From contig JACJZW010000002.1 in assembly GCA_020635355.1 (NCBI GenBank), positions 248,001 to 312,000 of the forward strand: 64,000 nucleotides of DNA. Reading direction: 5' to 3'. A program made the position numbers and the translations under genes. The notes under the pieces are model-generated. The model saw nothing but the letters and a program-made list of their open reading frames with translations. It had not been told where the DNA came from and ran no database searches. The DNA comes from Flavobacteriales bacterium (GTDB lineage: Bacteria; Bacteroidota; Bacteroidia; NS11-12g; UBA9320). Below, piece by piece: positions 40,316-49,703 of the stretch. The first letter of the stretch is position 1; each line of letters starts with the position of its first letter.

Positions 40316-41953
40316 ATGCAAATAGCCCTCAGCCAGATCAACTACACCATCGGCGATCTTGATGGAAATGTTGATCGAATGGTGGTCGATATCCGTCGCG
40401 CCCGATCGGAAGGAGCTGACCTCATTGTTTTTTCTGAACTAAGTATTTGTGGGTACATCCCAAAGGATAAGCTCAATTACAACTCGTTTATCGAGCGGTG
40501 TTCCGATGCCGTGGAACGCATAAAGCGGGAAGCCGACGCCATTGGGGTGCTCATTGGCGCTCCGGTATTTTCCAATTTAAAAAATGGCAAGCGCCTTCGG
40601 AACGCGGCTATCCTGTTGCACAACCGGGAGGTGGTGGCTGAGGTGTACAAAACCCTGCTTCCCACATACGATATCTTTGACGAGTATCGATACTTTGAAC
40701 CGAACACCGCGTTTCAGGTAGTTGAATTCAACGGGAAGCGTTTGGCAATTACCATCTGTGAAGATCTCTGGAATTTGGAAGTACCCGGGTTGTACCCGGT
40801 GAATCCAATGGATGAATTGGCGAAACAGGAACCAGACATCATGATTAATTTGTCCGGATCGCCCTATTCGTACAATCATGTGGATGATCGGAAAATGCGG
40901 ATGTGCAACAACGCAAGCCATTACAACCTTCCACTGGTGTACGTGAATCAGGTGGGTGCCAATACCGAAATTCTGTTTGATGGCGGTTCCATGTTTATTG
41001 ATGCTACCGGAACCATTGTGGAGGAACTCAACACGTTTGAAGAAGATTTTAGATTGGTGGATTGGTCGGCAAATGCTACCTATACCAAAGACGCCAACGA
41101 CTTTCACGACAACGATATTGAACTGATCCATGATGCCATCGTTATGGGTATCCGGGATTACTTTGGTAAGATGAAATTTCGGTCGGCCATTATCGGCTCT
41201 TCCGGTGGAATTGATTCAGCCTTGGTACATGCTTTGGCAGCCGAAGCCTTGGGAGCAGAGCAGGTCACTGCGGTGCTGATGCCTTCAAAATACTCTTCAG
41301 AAGGATCCGTGGTAGACGCACTCAAGTTGGCTGAAAATCTCGGCAGTAAAACCTATACGTTGGGCATTCAGCCCATGGTGGATTCCGTTAATCACACCTT
41401 GTCAGACGCCTTTGCTGGTATGGAAAGTAACGTAACGGAAGAGAATATTCAGGCTCGATCCCGCGGCTTGCTCTTAATGGCCATGAGTAACAAATTTGGC
41501 CACATGGTATTGAATACGAGCAATAAGAGTGAGACGGCAGTTGGGTATGCCACCCTCTACGGCGATATGTGTGGCGGTTTATCGCCCATCGGCGATTTGT
41601 ACAAAACTCAGGTATATGCCATGTCCAGATACATCAACCGGGATCGGGAAATCATCCCAATCGAAATTCTGGAAAAGGCACCTTCGGCTGAGCTTAGACC
41701 CAATCAGAAAGACAGCGACTCCTTGCCTGAATACGATTTATTGGATCGGATACTGGCCCTTTACATCGAAGAGCAACGCGGATGGCAGGAAATTGTACGG
41801 GCGGGCTTTGACGAAGAAACGGTCCGTCGGGTAGTTAAACTGGTGGATCGCAATGAATACAAACGCTTTCAGGGAGCTCCGATACTCAGAATATCTCACC
41901 GGGCTTTTGGTGCAGGCCGACAAATGCCGCTGGTGGCACACTATTTTAACTGA
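40316..41953 (+). CDS. nadE: Glutamine-dependent NAD+ synthetase
   Basis: 545 residues. The last step of NAD synthesis amidates deamido-NAD using glutamine. The N-terminal nitrilase-type glutaminase has the triad Glu41 (FSELSICG), Lys112 (VYKTLLP) and Cys148 (ITICEDLW). The C-terminal ATP-pyrophosphatase domain has SSGGIDS (about 295-301) and NTSNKSETAVGYATLYGD. It follows the PorT-like gene by 3 nt and overlaps the epimerase gene (TGATG), so the three form one operon. Confidence 0.96.
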   Translation: MQIALSQINYTIGDLDGNVDRMVVDIRRARSEGADLIVFSELSICGYIPKDKLNYNSFIERCSDAVERIKREADAIGVLIGAPVFSNLKNGKRLRNAAILLHNREVVAEVYKTLLPTYDIFDEYRYFEPNTAFQVVEFNGKRLAITICEDLWNLEVPGLYPVNPMDELAKQEPDIMINLSGSPYSYNHVDDRKMRMCNNASHYNLPLVYVNQVGANTEILFDGGSMFIDATGTIVEELNTFEEDFRLVDWSANATYTKDANDFHDNDIELIHDAIVMGIRDYFGKMKFRSAIIGSSGGIDSALVHALAAEALGAEQVTAVLMPSKYSSEGSVVDALKLAENLGSKTYTLGIQPMVDSVNHTLSDAFAGMESNVTEENIQARSRGLLLMAMSNKFGHMVLNTSNKSETAVGYATLYGDMCGGLSPIGDLYKTQVYAMSRYINRDREIIPIEILEKAPSAELRPNQKDSDSLPEYDLLDRILALYIEEQRGWQEIVRAGFDEETVRRVVKLVDRNEYKRFQGAPILRISHRAFGAGRQMPLVAHYFN

Positions 41954-42795
41954 TGATTGAATTATCCAACGAATTACTGACGGTTCAGGTCAATCCGTTT
42001 GGCGCAGAATTGACCTCGGTTCGATCGGCTAGCGGAACGGAATATTTGTGGCAAGCCCAGGAACCCTGGAATAGGCATGCCCCCATTTTATTTCCCATCG
42101 TAGGCCGACTCAAAGAGCACCGGTATACCTATCGTGACAAAACTTACGAGCTCAATCAACATGGTTTTGCGCGGGATCGGATGTTTGACGTGGTGGAATC
42201 TTCGAATGATCGGGTGGTGTTTCAACTATGTCCGGATGAAGAAACACGGAAATGCTATCCGTTTGAATTTGTTTTTGAAGTGATCTACGAACTGGATAAC
42301 GAATCCTTGATTCAATCTTTTGTTGTGAAGAATACGTCAGAAACGCAATCCCTCCCGGCCAGCTTTGGTGCCCATCCGGCCTTTCATGCGGCCATGGGTT
42401 GGCGTTTGGTTTTTGATGAGGACGAAACGGTGAATTCCGACATCCTGGAGGGCGGTGTTCTTACCCAGGAATGGCGCACTGGTATCGTGAACGGAGAGCT
42501 GGAACTAACGCCAGAATTGTTTGAACAGGATGCACTCATTTTTCGAAACCTGAATTCCCGAAGCGTAACGCTTGAAAACGCACAGGGTCAATCACGGGTG
42601 ATGGTGAGATTTGACGAATTCCCGTTTCTGGGGATTTGGGCCAAACCCGCTGCTCCTTTCGTATGCATTGAACCATGGCAGGGAATTGCGGATTCCTGGT
42701 TCTCCAGTGGCATTCTTGAGGAGAAGGAAGGTATATTGAATATTGGTCCCGGACAGGAAGTCCTCAAGACCATGTCCATGGCCTTTTACAGCTGA
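41953..42795 (+). CDS. Aldose 1-epimerase family protein
   Basis: 280 residues, galactose mutarotase-like beta-sandwich. Signature parts are FGAELTSVRSASGTEYLWQ, PILFPIVGRLKE, HGFARDR and SFGAHPAFH. This subfamily (LacX/YeaD-like) acts on aldoses or hexose-6-phosphates. It is translationally coupled to nadE (start and stop share one base) and overlaps the end of the convergent fumarylacetoacetase by 10 nt. Confidence 0.88.
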   Translation: MIELSNELLTVQVNPFGAELTSVRSASGTEYLWQAQEPWNRHAPILFPIVGRLKEHRYTYRDKTYELNQHGFARDRMFDVVESSNDRVVFQLCPDEETRKCYPFEFVFEVIYELDNESLIQSFVVKNTSETQSLPASFGAHPAFHAAMGWRLVFDEDETVNSDILEGGVLTQEWRTGIVNGELELTPELFEQDALIFRNLNSRSVTLENAQGQSRVMVRFDEFPFLGIWAKPAAPFVCIEPWQGIADSWFSSGILEEKEGILNIGPGQEVLKTMSMAFYS

Positions 42796-44024
42796 TCGGC
42801 TGGAAGTATCTTGCCAACGCAGTCTCCAAATCCAATACTGAAGTCGTTATTCGAACAGCGGGCGCGCATGATAATCGTGTCGCCATCTTCAATGAAGGTA
42901 CGGGTCTCTCCGTTTGCTAATGGAATTGGATTTTTACCACTCCAGCTCAATTCAAGCATCGAACCGTAGCTGCCGGGATCCTTTCCACTTATAGTCCCAC
43001 TGGCCATCAAATCACCAACTCGGGCATTGCAACCGTTTACCGTGTGATGAGCCAGTTGTTGCGACATGTTCCAGTACATGTACTGATAATTGCTTTTACT
43101 GATGGTAGATGGTGATCCACCTTCCGGCATCAAATCAACCTCCAGTGCAATATTGAAATTCCCATCCCGATTAGTTTGTAGGTAGGGTAGAACCGGAACA
43201 TCGTGTTCCGGACCTGCACAACGGAATGGGTCCAGGGCTTCCATCGTCACGATCCAGGGAGATACCGTTGATGCAAAATTCTTGGCGAGGAAGGGGCCTA
43301 ATGGAACGTACTCCCATTTTTGAATGTCGCGGGCACTCCAATCGTTAAACACCATCATCCCGAAGATGTGATCTTCCGCCTCGTCAACCGAAATTGGGTT
43401 GCCCAAGGTATTGGATTGACCAACAACGAAGGCCATTTCCAGTTCGAAATCCAATCGTTTGGAAGGACCAAACACCGGATTTGTGGCATTGGGTGGCAGG
43501 GTTTGTCCGTTTGGACGTTTAATATCCGTTCCGGTAATCACAATGGAACTGGCACGTCCATGGTAGCCAACCGGAATGTGTTTCCAGTTCGGCATCAGGG
43601 CATTGGCGGGATCCCGGAACATAATCCCAACATTGGTGGCGTGTTCAATGCTGGAATAAAAATCCGTGTAATCGCCCACTTCAACTGGTAGATACATCTG
43701 TGTACCGATTCGGTTTACCAATACCTCGTCCTGATGCTTGTGCAGGAGGGATGCTTCATTGGTTAAGGAATGAATCAACCACGCACGCATGAGCTTCCAG
43801 GTTGATTTGCCGGTGGCCATAAATGGATTAAGTACTGAGCTGTTGAATACCGATTTGTCAAAATCCAAATCGTTCAAAAGCCCTTTTGAAGCACAGGCTC
43901 TGAGGTCAATGATGTGATCTCCAATAGCCACTCCGGGAGTTGGAACTCCTTCGCGGTCAAAGATGCCATAGGGCAGATTGTAAATGGAAAAGGAGTGATG
44001 ATTATCGACGTTCAACCAATTCAT
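42786..44024 (-). CDS. fahA: Fumarylacetoacetase
   Basis: 412 residues. It hydrolyses 4-fumarylacetoacetate to fumarate and acetoacetate, ending tyrosine/homogentisate breakdown. The N-terminal SH3-like domain (FSIYNLPYGIFDREG, VAIGDHIIDL) and the C-terminal FAH fold are complete. Metal and catalytic residues sit in DYTDFYSSIEHATNVG (Asp and His), YHGRASSIV, FELEMAFVVG and FNDWSARDIQKWE. No other tyrosine-degradation gene is adjacent. A near-consensus -7 box (TAATTTCG, minus strand) lies at 44041-44048. Confidence 0.95.
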   Translation of the reverse strand: MNWLNVDNHHSFSIYNLPYGIFDREGVPTPGVAIGDHIIDLRACASKGLLNDLDFDKSVFNSSVLNPFMATGKSTWKLMRAWLIHSLTNEASLLHKHQDEVLVNRIGTQMYLPVEVGDYTDFYSSIEHATNVGIMFRDPANALMPNWKHIPVGYHGRASSIVITGTDIKRPNGQTLPPNATNPVFGPSKRLDFELEMAFVVGQSNTLGNPISVDEAEDHIFGMMVFNDWSARDIQKWEYVPLGPFLAKNFASTVSPWIVTMEALDPFRCAGPEHDVPVLPYLQTNRDGNFNIALEVDLMPEGGSPSTISKSNYQYMYWNMSQQLAHHTVNGCNARVGDLMASGTISGKDPGSYGSMLELSWSGKNPIPLANGETRTFIEDGDTIIMRARCSNNDFSIGFGDCVGKILPADQL

Positions 44025-44093
44025 GCGAATTATTTTGGCGCGAAATTACGACTTATGATGACCGATCAAAAAGTACTCTGTGGGTGGCCCAAG

Positions 44094-44101
44094 TATATTT
44101 G
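44094..44101 (+). promoter_or_regulatory. -7 box of pyrD
   Basis: TATATTTG (TAnnTTTG) lies only 5 nt upstream of the pyrD ATG at 44107, another nearly leaderless arrangement. Confidence 0.62.
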
Positions 44102-44106
44102 CAGCG

Positions 44107-45153
44107 ATGTATGCACTCCTCAAACCAATCCTCTTTAATTTTCAAGCTGAAACAGCACATGGGCTAACCATGTCAACCCTTCAAACCTTGCGCAAGATGC
44201 GGTTGTTAAAGCCGGTTTTGAGGATGATGGGACTTCGACCGGTGAACAAGCCCAAAGAGGTGATGGGGCTCACCTTCCCAAATGTATTGGGCATGGCAGC
44301 AGGGTTTGATAAGAATGCCACCTATTTGCGGGAATTGGAACAAATGGGATTTGGCTTTGTAGAAGTGGGTACGGTTACACCGCTACCTCAGAAGGGCAAC
44401 CCCAAACCACGACTGTTTCGCCTTCCTCCGGATCAGGCTCTGATTAACCGAATGGGATTCAACAATGAAGGAGTTGAGGCTATGGTTGCCCGGTTAAAGG
44501 ACTATCGAAGCCAAAAGTCCAGCTATGGATTGATCATTGGCGGCAACATTGGAAAAAATAAGGTTACACCAAATGAAGAGGCGGCATCGGATTATGCGAA
44601 GTGCTATGAAGCGTTGTATCCGTATGTCGACTATTTTGTAGTCAACGTAAGTTCCCCCAATACGCCCAATTTAAGGGAGTTGCAGGATAAAGATCAGATG
44701 GAGAAAATCATTCGTAGACTGGATGAGTTACGTGCCGTATATCGGCAAAAACATCCCGAACTTCCGGATCGTCCAATCCTGATCAAATTGGCTCCGGACA
44801 ATGCCGATAACGTGGCGTTGGATGTGCTGAGCTTGGTGAAGCAATATCAATTTGAAGGTATTGTGGCTACGAATACGACCATCTCACGAGCCAACCTCAA
44901 AAGCTCATCAACGGATGTGGAAACTATAGGTGCCGGTGGATTAAGTGGTGCGCCGCTTTTAGATCGGTCTACAGAAGTGCTTCAACAACTTCGAAAGGCA
45001 GATGCTGATGTAACCCTCATTGGTGTGGGAGGTATTCTTTCGGGATACGATGCACTGGCCAAAATGGAAGCGGGAGCTGATCTGGTTCAGATCTATTCCG
45101 GCTTTATTTACCGGGGCCCGGATTTGATTCGGGAAGTGTTGGCGCTGGATTAA
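44107..45153 (+). CDS. pyrD: Quinone-dependent dihydroorotate dehydrogenase (class 2)
   Basis: 348 residues from the ATG at 44107 (MYALLKPILFNFQAETAHGL), which begins the class 2 membrane-associating N-terminal helices. The upstream GTG at 44080 includes the promoter and is rejected. FMN barrel features: NVLGMAAGFDKNA, EVGTVTPLPQKGNPKPR, NRMGFNNEG, the catalytic Ser in VNVSSPNTPNLRELQ, and ATNTTISR. It oxidises dihydroorotate in pyrimidine synthesis and passes electrons to menaquinone. Its stop abuts the convergent MCE gene. Confidence 0.95.
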   Translation: MYALLKPILFNFQAETAHGLTMSTLQTLRKMRLLKPVLRMMGLRPVNKPKEVMGLTFPNVLGMAAGFDKNATYLRELEQMGFGFVEVGTVTPLPQKGNPKPRLFRLPPDQALINRMGFNNEGVEAMVARLKDYRSQKSSYGLIIGGNIGKNKVTPNEEAASDYAKCYEALYPYVDYFVVNVSSPNTPNLRELQDKDQMEKIIRRLDELRAVYRQKHPELPDRPILIKLAPDNADNVALDVLSLVKQYQFEGIVATNTTISRANLKSSSTDVETIGAGGLSGAPLLDRSTEVLQQLRKADADVTLIGVGGILSGYDALAKMEAGADLVQIYSGFIYRGPDLIREVLALD

Positions 45154-46137
45154 TTAGGGTTTGACTTCATCTGGCAAATCAACACCTTCATTAAATTCCT
45201 TTTGCTTGTCGCCTTTTTTACGCTGTTTTTCTGTGATACCCAAATAGCGTCGTGGATATCGTTGCATATCCTTGGCTAGAGAATCCAAACTTTTGGTGGC
45301 TGCGGTAAGGTTGTTCCACAACTCATCGTCATTGGCCAATTTACCCAAACTTCCCTGACCTTCCTGAATGGCTTTTAGAGTTGTTTGAATTTCGGTAATG
45401 GTGGCGTTTAACTGGGTGGAAAGTTCATCAAAGTCCAGCTTCTCCAACTCAGAAGCCGTCTTTTCCAAACTGGCTACAATTTCCTTAATCTTGGGAGAGC
45501 CGGATTTGAGATCCGCGGTAACGGATTCAATATTGGTAAGGATGCCGTTGATTTTCTGGGACTTCCCTTGAAGCAATTGATCCACGTCATTGGATGTTTT
45601 TGCAAAGGATCGCAACGTAGTGTTCAGTTCGCTGAGGGTGTGCTGAACGCTCACATCGGTAAGTGCAGTATCGGCTTTGCCGAGGATGGTTTTAACCTGT
45701 TCGGTTAATGGCGTCAGGATGTTGGTGATAGCCTGTGCCATACCGGCATCCTTTTTTGAAACCAATGTGTCGCCACTAACGGCCAAAACATTGGTGTCAC
45801 CCATGATCAATTCAATGGCCTTGCTGCCCAACAGGTCGTTGTTGGTTAACTTCAGAATCGAGTTTTTAGGAACCTTGATGGTCTCCGGAATTTGAATACC
45901 AACAATTAGGTTGAGGGTTGTGGGATCCATTTCTACACTTTTCACTTGCCCAACCGTATAGCCATTAATAACTACCGGATTGGATCGGAATAGTCCGTCA
46001 ACTGTTTCGTATCGGGCATAAAAGACGTTGTTGGATGTAAAGAGGTTCTCCCCCTTCATGAAGTTATAGCCCACGATCAAAATGGTAATGGCAATGGCTG
46101 CCAGCACACCGACCTTGGTTTCATTTGAAATTTTCAT
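45154..46137 (-). CDS. MCE/MlaD family protein
   Basis: 327 residues. An N-terminal signal-anchor (LAAIAITILIVGYNFMKG) is followed by one MCE domain at about 35-115 (FYARYETVDGLFRSNPVVINGYTVGQVKSVEM; LLGSKAIELI). A long helical, Ser/Thr/Leu-rich region to 290 probably forms the needle or coiled oligomer, then a Lys-rich tail. MCE proteins carry phospholipids across the periplasm with an ABC transporter, which is not in this window. The amidase gene lies 70 nt upstream on the same strand. Confidence 0.9.
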   Translation of the reverse strand: MKISNETKVGVLAAIAITILIVGYNFMKGENLFTSNNVFYARYETVDGLFRSNPVVINGYTVGQVKSVEMDPTTLNLIVGIQIPETIKVPKNSILKLTNNDLLGSKAIELIMGDTNVLAVSGDTLVSKKDAGMAQAITNILTPLTEQVKTILGKADTALTDVSVQHTLSELNTTLRSFAKTSNDVDQLLQGKSQKINGILTNIESVTADLKSGSPKIKEIVASLEKTASELEKLDFDELSTQLNATITEIQTTLKAIQEGQGSLGKLANDDELWNNLTAATKSLDSLAKDMQRYPRRYLGITEKQRKKGDKQKEFNEGVDLPDEVKP

Positions 46138-46160
46138 TCAGTACTCGACTTGAGAGAGCC

Positions 46161-46168
46161 CAAAATTA
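46161..46168 (-). promoter_or_regulatory. -7 box of the MCE gene
   Basis: TAATTTTG on the minus strand (TAnnTTTG) lies 23 nt upstream of the MCE gene ATG. Confidence 0.5.
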
Positions 46169-46207
46169 GGCATTCCCTAATGAGGAAACGAGGGAAGCCC
46201 GGGTTGA

Positions 46208-47011
46208 TTACTTTTTTTCCAGCTGAGTTTTATACGTCTGGATGGATTCCAGAATGGATTGAGCCATTTTGTCCTGACCGGCACCGGATATCAGAAACTT
46301 CTTATCATCGGGATTGGTGAGAAATCCGGATTCCACCAGCACACTGGGCATCGCTGTTTTCCATAAGACTAGGAAGCCGGCTTCCTTCACACCCAAATTC
46401 TTGCGAATTTTTTCCTTCTCCACGGTACTTTGCAGATTGGCAGCCAATTGTAAGCTCTGATTTCGATAGGCGCTCTGATAAAGACTGAGGATGATGTGAG
46501 CCTCTTCGGAGTTTGGATTGAATCCTTCGTAGGCTTCGTTCTTGTCGTAATCCTCCTCCAATACAACGGCCTGATTTTCACGCTTACTAACAGCCAGGTT
46601 CCCAGCTGTTTTATGCAAGCCCATCACGTACGTTTCCGATCCGTGAAAGCCACTGTTTTGGTGAGCGTTGCAATGAACCGATATAAAGAGGTCGGCATTG
46701 TTTTTATTGGCTACTGCAGCCCGTTGCCACAAGGGGATAAAGGCATCCGTGGTTCGGGTATAAATCACCTTCACTTCAGGCAGGGAGTCTTTGATGAGTT
46801 TTCCCAGCTTCTTAGCAATGGACAGGCAGATGTCTTTCTCGTACACATCCTTTCCATAGGATATACATCCTGGATCCTTGCCACCATGACCGGGGTCGAT
46901 GACAATAGTCTTCAACGAGATTTTAGCGAGGTTGAGCGGATGTGAAATTCCGACAACCATCACAAATGTTAAAAAGGCCGATAATGCAAACCGTTTCATA
47001 GCTGTATGCAT
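46208..47011 (-). CDS. N-acetylmuramoyl-L-alanine amidase (Amidase_3)
   Basis: 267 residues. Signal peptide within the first 25-30 (ALSAFLTFVMVVGISHP). The zinc amidase domain begins IVIDPGHGGKDPGCISYG (first zinc His), then EKDICLSIAKKLG, the second His in FISVHCNAHQN, and catalytic Glu in SVLVESGFLTN. It cleaves the peptide stem from glycan in peptidoglycan. Start may be 47011 or Met5 at 46999. It lies divergent from LptD and upstream of the MCE gene, an arrangement usual in Bacteroidota. Confidence 0.93.
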   Translation of the reverse strand: MHTAMKRFALSAFLTFVMVVGISHPLNLAKISLKTIVIDPGHGGKDPGCISYGKDVYEKDICLSIAKKLGKLIKDSLPEVKVIYTRTTDAFIPLWQRAAVANKNNADLFISVHCNAHQNSGFHGSETYVMGLHKTAGNLAVSKRENQAVVLEEDYDKNEAYEGFNPNSEEAHIILSLYQSAYRNQSLQLAANLQSTVEKEKIRKNLGVKEAGFLVLWKTAMPSVLVESGFLTNPDDKKFLISGAGQDKMAQSILESIQTYKTQLEKK

Positions 47012-47022
47012 TCAGTTCTCTG

Positions 47023-47030
47023 CAAAGTTA
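47023..47030 (-). promoter_or_regulatory. -7 box of the amidase gene
   Basis: TAACTTTG on the minus strand (TAnnTTTG) lies 11 nt upstream of the first ATG (47011). Confidence 0.6.
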
Positions 47031-47128
47031 TTAACTAATTGTCCACATAAAATATTGTGGTTGTAGACAGTCGCTTTTAGTTAGTTTTGAAAACTGAACA
47101 CGCATCGGCTAAACTATAGGGTACGCGT

Positions 47129-49693
47129 TTGATAATCAGGATTATACAATTGAGAGTTCTGCCAGCTTTGCTTGGCCTTGTCTTGTTTTGTGCACAGGGT
47201 TGGTCTCAAGTTGCGGTGGAAGAGGAGTCCAAGGACTCTGTCAAGGTATCCGTGGGTGAGCTGCGACAGGGGAAGGGTGGACTGAAATCCAAGGTGATGT
47301 ACCATGCACAGGATTCCGTGCGCCTGCTCATGAAATCCCGTAAGGTCATGCTGTACGGTAAAGCCGAGGTGACCTACGAGGATATGAAGTTGGAGGCTGA
47401 TTTCATCGAAGTCTCATTCGAAACCAATGACATTCATGCCGTAGGCATTCCGGATTCAAACGGTATCATTCAGGGTAAGCCCATTTTTACCACAGATGGC
47501 GAACCGTATTACGCCGAAGAAATGTGGTACAATTTCAAAACGAAGAAAGGTATCTCAACCGGTGTAGTTACGCAGGTAGATCAGGGAACGGTACGGGGAG
47601 AAAAAATCCTGAAAGATTCGCTCGATCAGATGTACATCCGCCACGCCTCCTACACCACCTGTAATGCTGAGCATCCTCACTTCTGGATTGCAGCCAGCAA
47701 GTTTAAGGTGATACCGGAAAAGCAGGCCGTAAGCGGACCAGCGAATCTGGTGATTGCCGGAGTGAATACGCCCATTGTATTGCCATTCGGCTTTTTCCCC
47801 ATTCAACAAAAACGATCCAAAGGGGTGCTCATCGGGAAATTTGGTGAACAACAGCGCTTTGGATTTTACCTAACTGACTTTGGCTATTACACCCCCGTGA
47901 ATGAGTACATCGACCTAAAACTAACCGGAGATTTTTACTTCCGGGGCAGTTGGGGATTAGGCCTTTCGAGCAACTACAAACGGCTCTATAAATACAACGG
48001 GAACTTCCAGTTCAAATACAACCACTTCCTGTTTGGTGAGCCGGAGTCAGCCGATTTTAGCAAGAGCAATGAAATTCGAATTGTGTGGAATTACCGACGC
48101 GATGCGAAGGCCAAACCGGGACGCTCTTTTACCGCCAACGTAAATTATGTAACCAAAAACCAGCAACGATTCACGTCCTCCAACGTAGACGACATCCTAG
48201 CCACTACAGCGAACTCAACGGTGACCTATTCGCGATCCTTTTTTAATCGCAAGCTGTTCTTCACCTTAAACAACCGGATAACCCAAAATCTGACCACCGG
48301 TGATTTGAATGTGGATCTGCCAGATATTAACCTGAATATGAACCGGATTCAACCGTTTAAATCACTTCCGGGGAACAAGTCCAAGCTCATGGTTCTGCGG
48401 AACTTTGGTTTTACCTACAACGGGATGTTCAAGAACAACATCAGTGTGAATCAGGATTCCATGTTTGAATTTAACAACCGTGTTCTGAGAATTCACGATG
48501 ACTTGCGCAACGGATTGAAAAACGGCATCCGGCATTCCTTGAGTGGGAATACTTCGTTTAAGGTATTGAAATATTTTACCTTATCACCGTCTGTGAGCTA
48601 CACCGATGTATGGTACTCCAAAACGCTCAGCAAGACCTGGGATACCGATACATTGTTGGAGGATAACACGCCCGGATTTAGTCGGTCTGGTTGGTATTCC
48701 GCCAGTCTGGCACTGAATACCACGGTTTACGGAATGAAAACCTTTAAGAAAGGTAAGATTGCAGCCATCCGGCACGTGATTCGTCCGGGCATCAGCGGCG
48801 GCTATGCGCCTCAATATCAAGAGGAATTCAATGCCGGTTACCGACAGGTTCAGGTAGACACGATGGGAAATATGGATTGGTATTCCATCTATGATGGTGC
48901 CTTGTACGGCGGTCCGTCAGGGTCCAGAAATGCTTCGTTGAATTTCAGCATTTCCAACAACTTTGAGATGAAGGTCCGAACCAAGGATACTGCCAATCCG
49001 GAAAAGAAAATCGTCTTGTTGGATAATCTCGGTTTTACGGGGGGCTATAACTTCATCGCCGATAGTTTAAAGCTATCGAACATCGGGGTATCAGCCTTCA
49101 CGTCCTTGTTCGATAAAAAGCTTAGGGTAAACTCCTCACTTACCGTTGACCCCTACAACTTTGCAGAAGATACCGCAGGCATCAATCGCCGCATTGATCA
49201 ATACATGTTTGAGACGGGCAAGTTGGGACGAATCACTTCAGCGCGTTTGTCTTTGAATACTTCCCTAAAACCCGATATGTTCCGCAAAAAGAAACCAGGT
49301 GAGGAGAAGTCTGATCAACCGGAAATGGATAGCCGTGGTCGGTATTTCAGCGATTTCTCTGCACCGTGGGATCTCAACCTGCAGTACACCATCAACTACA
49401 GTCAGTCCTTTGACGAAGAGGCTCGGCGTGAGCAAACCATTAAATATCAGGGTAACCTAAAACTCACTCAAAACTGGCGAATTGGATTTACTTCCGGTTA
49501 CAACTTCGTGGCGAGAAAAACGGCCATCTCGAGCGTGGATTTTGCCCGCGATTTGCATTGTTGGGAATTCAACTTCCATTGGGTACCGGTTGGAACCTAC
49601 AAACAATTCAACTTTGAGTTGAGGGTGAAGGCCAGCACACTACAGGATTTGAAGATTCGCCGACAACAATCCTGGTTTGATGCGGTGAATTAA
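47129..49693 (+). CDS. lptD: Putative LPS assembly protein LptD
   Basis: 854 residues. Signal peptide to about residue 26 (LFCAQGWSQ). An OstA-like jelly-roll covers about 50-170 (VMLYGKAEVTYEDMKLEADFIEV; GIPDSNGIIQGKP). A large outer-membrane barrel follows, with conserved HPHFWIAASKFKVIPEKQAVSGPANLVIAG and GFFP. It inserts lipopolysaccharide into the outer leaflet. The start is unusual: no ATG is available between the upstream stop (47117) and residue 57, so TTG at 47129 (or 47150) is the likely start. It converges on the PBP gene with a 10-nt gap. Confidence 0.9.
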   Translation: MIIRIIQLRVLPALLGLVLFCAQGWSQVAVEEESKDSVKVSVGELRQGKGGLKSKVMYHAQDSVRLLMKSRKVMLYGKAEVTYEDMKLEADFIEVSFETNDIHAVGIPDSNGIIQGKPIFTTDGEPYYAEEMWYNFKTKKGISTGVVTQVDQGTVRGEKILKDSLDQMYIRHASYTTCNAEHPHFWIAASKFKVIPEKQAVSGPANLVIAGVNTPIVLPFGFFPIQQKRSKGVLIGKFGEQQRFGFYLTDFGYYTPVNEYIDLKLTGDFYFRGSWGLGLSSNYKRLYKYNGNFQFKYNHFLFGEPESADFSKSNEIRIVWNYRRDAKAKPGRSFTANVNYVTKNQQRFTSSNVDDILATTANSTVTYSRSFFNRKLFFTLNNRITQNLTTGDLNVDLPDINLNMNRIQPFKSLPGNKSKLMVLRNFGFTYNGMFKNNISVNQDSMFEFNNRVLRIHDDLRNGLKNGIRHSLSGNTSFKVLKYFTLSPSVSYTDVWYSKTLSKTWDTDTLLEDNTPGFSRSGWYSASLALNTTVYGMKTFKKGKIAAIRHVIRPGISGGYAPQYQEEFNAGYRQVQVDTMGNMDWYSIYDGALYGGPSGSRNASLNFSISNNFEMKVRTKDTANPEKKIVLLDNLGFTGGYNFIADSLKLSNIGVSAFTSLFDKKLRVNSSLTVDPYNFAEDTAGINRRIDQYMFETGKLGRITSARLSLNTSLKPDMFRKKKPGEEKSDQPEMDSRGRYFSDFSAPWDLNLQYTINYSQSFDEEARREQTIKYQGNLKLTQNWRIGFTSGYNFVARKTAISSVDFARDLHCWEFNFHWVPVGTYKQFNFELRVKASTLQDLKIRRQQSWFDAVN

Positions 49694-49703
49694 TCAGTTT
49701 GAT

